Source: Acidimicrobiales bacterium
GTDB taxonomy: Bacteria; Actinomycetota; Acidimicrobiia; Acidimicrobiales; JABEUL01
Assembly (NCBI GenBank): GCA_013044465.1
Contig: JABEUL010000324.1
Span: 1-16,581 of the forward strand
Direction of reading: 5' to 3'
DNA length: 16,581 nucleotides
The number at the start of each line of letters is the position of its first letter. Positions within the stretch are counted from its first letter, which is position 1. Positions 13,228-16,581 of the stretch are shown here, one piece after another. The position numbers and the translations under genes are program-made. The notes under the pieces were generated by a model. The model ran no database searches. It had not been told where the DNA came from and worked only from the letters and a program-made list of their open reading frames with translations.

Positions 13228-15129
13228 GTGACTTCTCTTATTGAGGATTACGGCTTAATAGGAGACACTCACACTGCAGCCCTTGTCTCCAAAGATGGCT
13301 CCATTGACTGGCTTTGTCTTCCAAGGTTCGACTCCCCTGCCTGTTTTGCCAAACTGCTTGGAGATTCATCCAATGGCTATTGGAAGATATCACCAGACCA
13401 AAAAGTTATTGGAACGAAGCGAAGCTATAGAAAAGACACTTTAATCCTAGAGACAGAATTTGAAACCGAGACCGGCAAAGTTATGTTAATTGACGCTATG
13501 CCAATCAGGGAAGATTTTCCGCAGGTAATTCGAATAGTTAAGGGAATATCCGGATCGGTTGAAATGAACATGGAGTTAGTGATTCGTTTTGACTATGGGA
13601 GCATTGTTCCTTGGGTCGTAAGGCGAGATCGGATGCTCCAAGCCGTAGCGGGACCAGATGCCTTAAGTCTTTGGTCCACTGTGCATACTCATGGAAAAGA
13701 TCTGACAACTGTTTCAAATTTCACTGTCACAGCTGGGCAATCGATACCATTTCAACTTATTCATCACGCATCGCATGAACCAGCTCCTAGACCACTTGAC
13801 GCCACTTACATAATCGATGAAACTGAAACATATTGGAAAAGTTGGGCAGCTATCTCTACTTACGACGGCGAATACAGAGACCAAGTTGTCAGATCCCTCC
13901 TTACTCTTAAAGCACTGACCTATAATCCAACAGGTGGAATCGTAGCTGCGCCTACTAGTTCACTTCCAGAGGCTATCGGCGGCGGGCGCAACTGGGACTA
14001 TAGATACTGCTGGCTAAGAGATGCCTCTCTTTCGTTAGATGCATTGGTACGTGGCGGTTATATAGATGAAGCCTCAGCATGGCGAGACTGGTTGGTCAGA
14101 GCAGTTGCAGGAGACCCATCTAAGCTCCAGATAATGTATGGCGCCTCTGGAGAGAGGAGACTCGAAGAGTACGTTATCCCATGGCTCAAAGGTTACGAAA
14201 ACTCAGCTCCAGTCAGAGTTGGCAACAATGCAGTTGGTCAGTTTCAACTTGATGTATATGGCGAAGTTATGGCTGCACTTCACGATGCGAGAATTGCAGG
14301 GCTAAGTGACAGCCAGGCTGCATGGGATCTCCAGCTAACACTTATTGACTACGTTGAATCCCGTTTTGGAGAGCCTGATGAAGGAATTTGGGAAGTGCGA
14401 GGTCCAAGGAGACATTTCACTCACTCCAAGGTCATGGCCTGGGTAGCACTCGACCGAGCAGTTGAGGCCGTTGTCAAAAATGACTTATCAGGCCCCGTGG
14501 ACCATTGGCGCCAAAGTAGGGACTTGATTCACAAAGAGGTGCTTGAAAAGTCCTGGAACCCAGATAAAAAGGCATTTACGCAGTACTACGGTTCAGATAC
14601 CTTGGATGCATCGGTTCTAATGATTCCAATAATGGGTTTTCTCCCGGCAAATGATTCACGAGTGGTCGCCACAGTTGAAGCAATTGAGAAAGAACTTATC
14701 GTAGACGGATTTGTTTTGCGTTATCAAGTCGATGATAACGGCAGCGTCGATGGGTTAACTGGGAGGGAAGGGGCCTTTTTGGCCTGCTCATTTTGGTTGG
14801 CAGATACTTATGCAATGATGGGTCGTCAACAAGATGCAGTTAACTTGTTTGAGCGACTGCTTTCAGTTACTAATGACCTAGGCCTACTATCTGAAGAGTA
14901 CGACTCTATCCTTGGCCGCCAAGTAGGGAACTTTCCCCAAGCTTTCTCCCATATCTCCCTAATAAACACTGCCTGCAATCTGGCGCACATGAAAAAGGGA
15001 TTTGAAGTCAGTACTTTTAGCCAAACCGTTGATAAGCCCTTTACTGAGAAGCTAGCTCGGCGAGATCCCAGGAAGAGACTTTGGATCCATGACAAGAACC
15101 ACAACGGAAAACACGGAATAAAAAACTAA
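13228..15129 (+). CDS. Glycoside hydrolase family 15 enzyme, trehalase or glucoamylase type
   Basis: A 633-residue GH15 hydrolase that releases glucose from alpha-linked glucosides with inversion. The N-terminal beta domain (about 1-200) opens with EDYGLIGDTHTAALVSKDGS and DWLCLPRFDSP, typical of the trehalase-like GH15 branch. The (alpha/alpha)6 barrel follows: GGRNWDYRYCWLRDAS at 252-267, a GERRLEE loop at 308-314, QFQLDVYGEV at 338-347, and GIWEVRGPRRHFTHSKVMAW at 386-405 with probable acid Glu389. LSEEYDSILGRQVGNFPQAFSH at 554-575 has probable base Glu556. Both catalytic carboxylates are present and the length is complete. There is no signal peptide, so it is cytoplasmic, fitting trehalose or storage-glucan breakdown. 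Mycobacterial GH15 trehalases have this architecture, but substrate assignment from sequence is unsafe. The basic tail RRDPRKRLWIHDKNHNGKHG is unusual. Confidence 0.92.
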   Translation: MTSLIEDYGLIGDTHTAALVSKDGSIDWLCLPRFDSPACFAKLLGDSSNGYWKISPDQKVIGTKRSYRKDTLILETEFETETGKVMLIDAMPIREDFPQVIRIVKGISGSVEMNMELVIRFDYGSIVPWVVRRDRMLQAVAGPDALSLWSTVHTHGKDLTTVSNFTVTAGQSIPFQLIHHASHEPAPRPLDATYIIDETETYWKSWAAISTYDGEYRDQVVRSLLTLKALTYNPTGGIVAAPTSSLPEAIGGGRNWDYRYCWLRDASLSLDALVRGGYIDEASAWRDWLVRAVAGDPSKLQIMYGASGERRLEEYVIPWLKGYENSAPVRVGNNAVGQFQLDVYGEVMAALHDARIAGLSDSQAAWDLQLTLIDYVESRFGEPDEGIWEVRGPRRHFTHSKVMAWVALDRAVEAVVKNDLSGPVDHWRQSRDLIHKEVLEKSWNPDKKAFTQYYGSDTLDASVLMIPIMGFLPANDSRVVATVEAIEKELIVDGFVLRYQVDDNGSVDGLTGREGAFLACSFWLADTYAMMGRQQDAVNLFERLLSVTNDLGLLSEEYDSILGRQVGNFPQAFSHISLINTACNLAHMKKGFEVSTFSQTVDKPFTEKLARRDPRKRLWIHDKNHNGKHGIKN

Positions 15130-15143
15130 AAAGTTATCATTAC

Positions 15144-15162
15144 TTTGACCCATTTGGTCAAA
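15144..15162. promoter_or_regulatory. Inverted repeat TTTGACC-N5-GGTCAAA, operator or weak terminator
   Basis: Two perfect 7-base arms separated by CATTT lie 14 bases after the GH15 stop and 30 bases before the MBL start. The right arm overlaps a -35-like TTGGTC (15154-15159), which has an 18-base spacer to TAAAGT (15178-15183). No U-tract follows, so an operator covering the MBL promoter is preferred over a terminator. Confidence 0.45.
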
Positions 15163-15183
15163 AGGTCCTCAATTAGATAAAGT
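15154..15183 (+). promoter_or_regulatory. Probable promoter of the MBL-fold hydrolase gene
   Basis: TTGGTC (15154-15159), an 18-base spacer and TAAAGT (15178-15183) end 9 bases before the ATG at 15193. That would give a leader of about 3 bases. No SD is present, which agrees with near-leaderless initiation. Confidence 0.4.
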
Positions 15184-15192
15184 TAAAGCTGT

Positions 15193-16161
15193 ATGTCAGA
15201 ACATCACCAACATTCAGATCTGGATCCAGAAATCTCCCAGATAGGAGATGGAGTAATAGAAATTGACACACTTTTAGGTGGCTGGCGTCACGTTACGGCG
15301 GGCTACATCATTGATAGTCCAAATCCCATACTTGTTGAGACAGGTTCGCAGACCTCCGTACCCACACTGATGAAAGCTCTCGGCAACATAGGACTCGGTC
15401 CCAATGATTTGAGCGGTGTAATTGTCACTCACATCCACTTAGACCATGCAGGCGGAGTCGGAGATATTGCCAAAGCGTTCCCAAATGCCACAGTTTATGT
15501 TCACCCAAAGGGTGCAAGGCATTTAGTTGATCCCACACGGCTAATCAATTCAGCTGAACTCGTTTACGGACCGCTTTTAGATGGGCTCTATGGTCGGCTT
15601 CTTCCCACTGAAGCTGAAAGAATCCACGTATTAGAAGATAATGAGGTAATTGAGGTCGGGTTGAACAGGACTCTCACTACCATTGATTCTCCAGGTCACG
15701 CTAAGCACCACCTGGCAATTCTTGATTCTCAGTCAGGTCTTTTATTTGCTGGCGATGCCGTTGGAGTCCGTTTGCCTGATGTCGGCATTCTTCGACCTTC
15801 CTCGCCTCCTGCAGATTTTGACCTTGACATGGCTGTAAATTCGCTCAGGAAATTCAAAGCTTGCAAGCCTTGGAGAGTGGCACTTGCCCACTATGGAAAA
15901 GTAGATATTGATCCTGATGAGCTTTTAAGTGAAGCCGAGGAGACTGTAGTTGCTTGGGCAGAGGTGGCCGAGGCTGCCTGGGAGGAGGGGAAAGACATCG
16001 CACAGGCCCTGTCTGACCGCTTTACTATTGATCTCTCACACGTTGATCCTGAATCGAGAAGACGGATGGAAACCTTAAATGGAGTGCATTCAAATGCACA
16101 AGGATTGAAGCGGTGGCTCGAAACCAGAAATTCACAGCCGAGTAATGAAACTAGTGGGTAA
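15193..16161 (+). CDS. Metallo-beta-lactamase-fold hydrolase
   Basis: A 322-residue hydrolase of the MBL superfamily with all dinuclear-metal ligands: His80, His82, Asp84 and His85 in THIHLDHAGG, His169 in SPGHAKHH, Asp188 in FAGDAVGV, and His233 in ALAHYG. The glycine- and loop-rich start (GWRHVTAGYIID, ILVETGSQTS) is usual for the fold. A C-terminal helical section of about 80 residues (240-322, acidic with AEETVVAWAEVAEAAWEEG) follows the core, a feature of glyoxalase-II-like and related hydrolases. There is no signal peptide, and the His-rich start EHHQHSD might bind metal. The substrate cannot be predicted: thioesters, lactones and other esters are all possible. It lies 63 bases after the GH15 gene with its own promoter-like sequence. 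Confidence 0.9.
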   Translation: MSEHHQHSDLDPEISQIGDGVIEIDTLLGGWRHVTAGYIIDSPNPILVETGSQTSVPTLMKALGNIGLGPNDLSGVIVTHIHLDHAGGVGDIAKAFPNATVYVHPKGARHLVDPTRLINSAELVYGPLLDGLYGRLLPTEAERIHVLEDNEVIEVGLNRTLTTIDSPGHAKHHLAILDSQSGLLFAGDAVGVRLPDVGILRPSSPPADFDLDMAVNSLRKFKACKPWRVALAHYGKVDIDPDELLSEAEETVVAWAEVAEAAWEEGKDIAQALSDRFTIDLSHVDPESRRRMETLNGVHSNAQGLKRWLETRNSQPSNETSG

Positions 16162-16211
16162 AAGACGAAGATAGCATCCCAATTGCGCTAGATTATTTTA
16201 AACAATCGAGC

Positions 16212-16252
16212 CCAAAAGTGAGTGTCGATAAGACTCTTTTGGTTTACAATTT
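16212..16252 (+). terminator. Probable rho-independent terminator after the MBL gene
   Basis: CCAAAAG (16212-16218) pairs with CTTTTGG (16236-16242), extended inward by AGT/ACT past a 2-base bulge, and is followed by TTTACAATTT. The U-tract is interrupted, so efficiency is uncertain. It lies 50 bases after the MBL stop. Confidence 0.5.
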
Positions 16253-16303
16253 AATAAGTTAACTGGCTTTTTACGCCTTTGACGGAGGAAATAATAGGGA
16301 CCT

Positions 16304-16581
16304 ATGTGGAAAATTAAACTTTTATCAGCGACAGCTTCGGTAGTACTCATTTTTGCTCTAAGTGCCTGCAGCGCCCCAGCAAATGTGCCCATGGCCAGCA
16401 ATGATGCAACCCAAAGTGCATCTTTGGCTAATCCCGCCGCTCAAGTCACGATTTCCAACAACAGTTTTGAACCAGCCTCAGTCACGATCAAAGCTGGTCA
16501 GATTGTGGAATGGATTTGGAGTGATCTGGGAAACCCGCATGATGTGACCCTTCCAAACGGGAAGCACTCCCCTATTTTGGC
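16304..16581 (+). CDS. Cupredoxin-domain lipoprotein (3' end outside the window)
   Basis: Only the first 92 residues are present and the frame is open to the edge. The N-terminus is a lipoprotein signal: MWKIKLL, a hydrophobic stretch, then lipobox LSAC with Cys22. A Ser/Ala/Pro/Asn-rich linker runs to about 45. A cupredoxin-like strand pattern follows, VTISNNSFEPASVTIKAGQ and VEWIWSDLGNPHDV, where His79 would be the first copper ligand. The Cys-His-Met ligands of the C-terminal loop are beyond the edge, so copper binding is unproved. GGAGG lies 15 bases and AGGGA 3 bases before the ATG. Such proteins carry electrons or handle copper on the outer face of the membrane. Plastocyanin/azurin-like or a plain copper-binding lipoprotein are both possible. 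Confidence 0.82.
   Translation, partial: MWKIKLLSATASVVLIFALSACSAPANVPMASNDATQSASLANPAAQVTISNNSFEPASVTIKAGQIVEWIWSDLGNPHDVTLPNGKHSPIL

Noticed and set aside
11300..16161. Single operon from pyrE to the MBL gene.
   Set aside because: Gaps of 58, 82 and 63 bases each contain promoter-like or palindromic sequence, and the functions are unrelated, so separate units are more likely.
1..16581. A defence island, prophage, CRISPR array or integrated element.
   Set aside because: No nuclease, integrase, transposase, toxin-antitoxin or repeat-spacer pattern is visible, and all genes but the unknowns fit metabolic, regulatory or envelope roles.

Overview
The window is a stretch of bacterial chromosome with moderate-to-low GC (my impression by eye, not a computed value). 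It holds 13 protein genes, one of them cut by the right edge. I see no tRNA, rRNA, CRISPR array, insertion sequence or phage gene. Actinomycetota fit best. The evidence is a CvpA-like membrane domain fused to a trypsin-like protease (MarP type), GTG starts on lead genes, -10 hexamers placed 6-7 bases from start codons as in leaderless mRNAs, and a UbiB/AarF kinase coupled to a TetR regulator. An acidophilic or environmental member of Acidimicrobiia is possible, but that is only a guess.

Layout: (1) 16-1406, minus strand: a diguanylate cyclase with an intact GGDEF and I-site, followed 2 bases later by an unrecognised protein with an internally duplicated module. (2) 1407-1938: the only long gene-poor stretch, separating this pair from a plus-strand operon. 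(3) 1939-5497: ackA and xfp overlap by 26 bases. Together they make a phosphoketolase/acetate kinase shunt that turns xylulose-5-P or fructose-6-P into acetyl-P, then acetate and ATP. (4) 5699-7969: a large protein built almost wholly of kinesin-light-chain-type TPRs. It converges on the next operon, with a bidirectional terminator between. (5) 8139-10435, minus: a TetR-family regulator and an AarF/UbiB-type kinase joined by an ATGA overlap. A second TetR gene (10569-11240) diverges from them across a 133-bp region with two pairs of direct repeats. (6) 11300-16161, plus: pyrE, the MarP-like membrane serine protease, a GH15 trehalase/glucoamylase-type enzyme and a metallo-beta-lactamase-fold hydrolase. 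They share a direction, but each has its own upstream gap and mostly its own promoter-like sequence. (7) 16304 to the edge: a lipoprotein with a cupredoxin domain.

How the genes fit together: ackA-xfp and the GH15 enzyme suggest use of alpha-linked glucose with overflow through acetyl-P. The MarP-like protease points to envelope or acid-stress homeostasis. The TetR-aarF/TetR cluster looks like a self-contained regulatory locus, probably for quinone or lipid-related physiology. I found no clear new defence or mobile system. The most unusual items are the GGDEF partner protein, the stand-alone TPR protein with a palindrome upstream, the double-TetR/AarF locus, and the split between leaderless first genes and Shine-Dalgarno-led internal genes.
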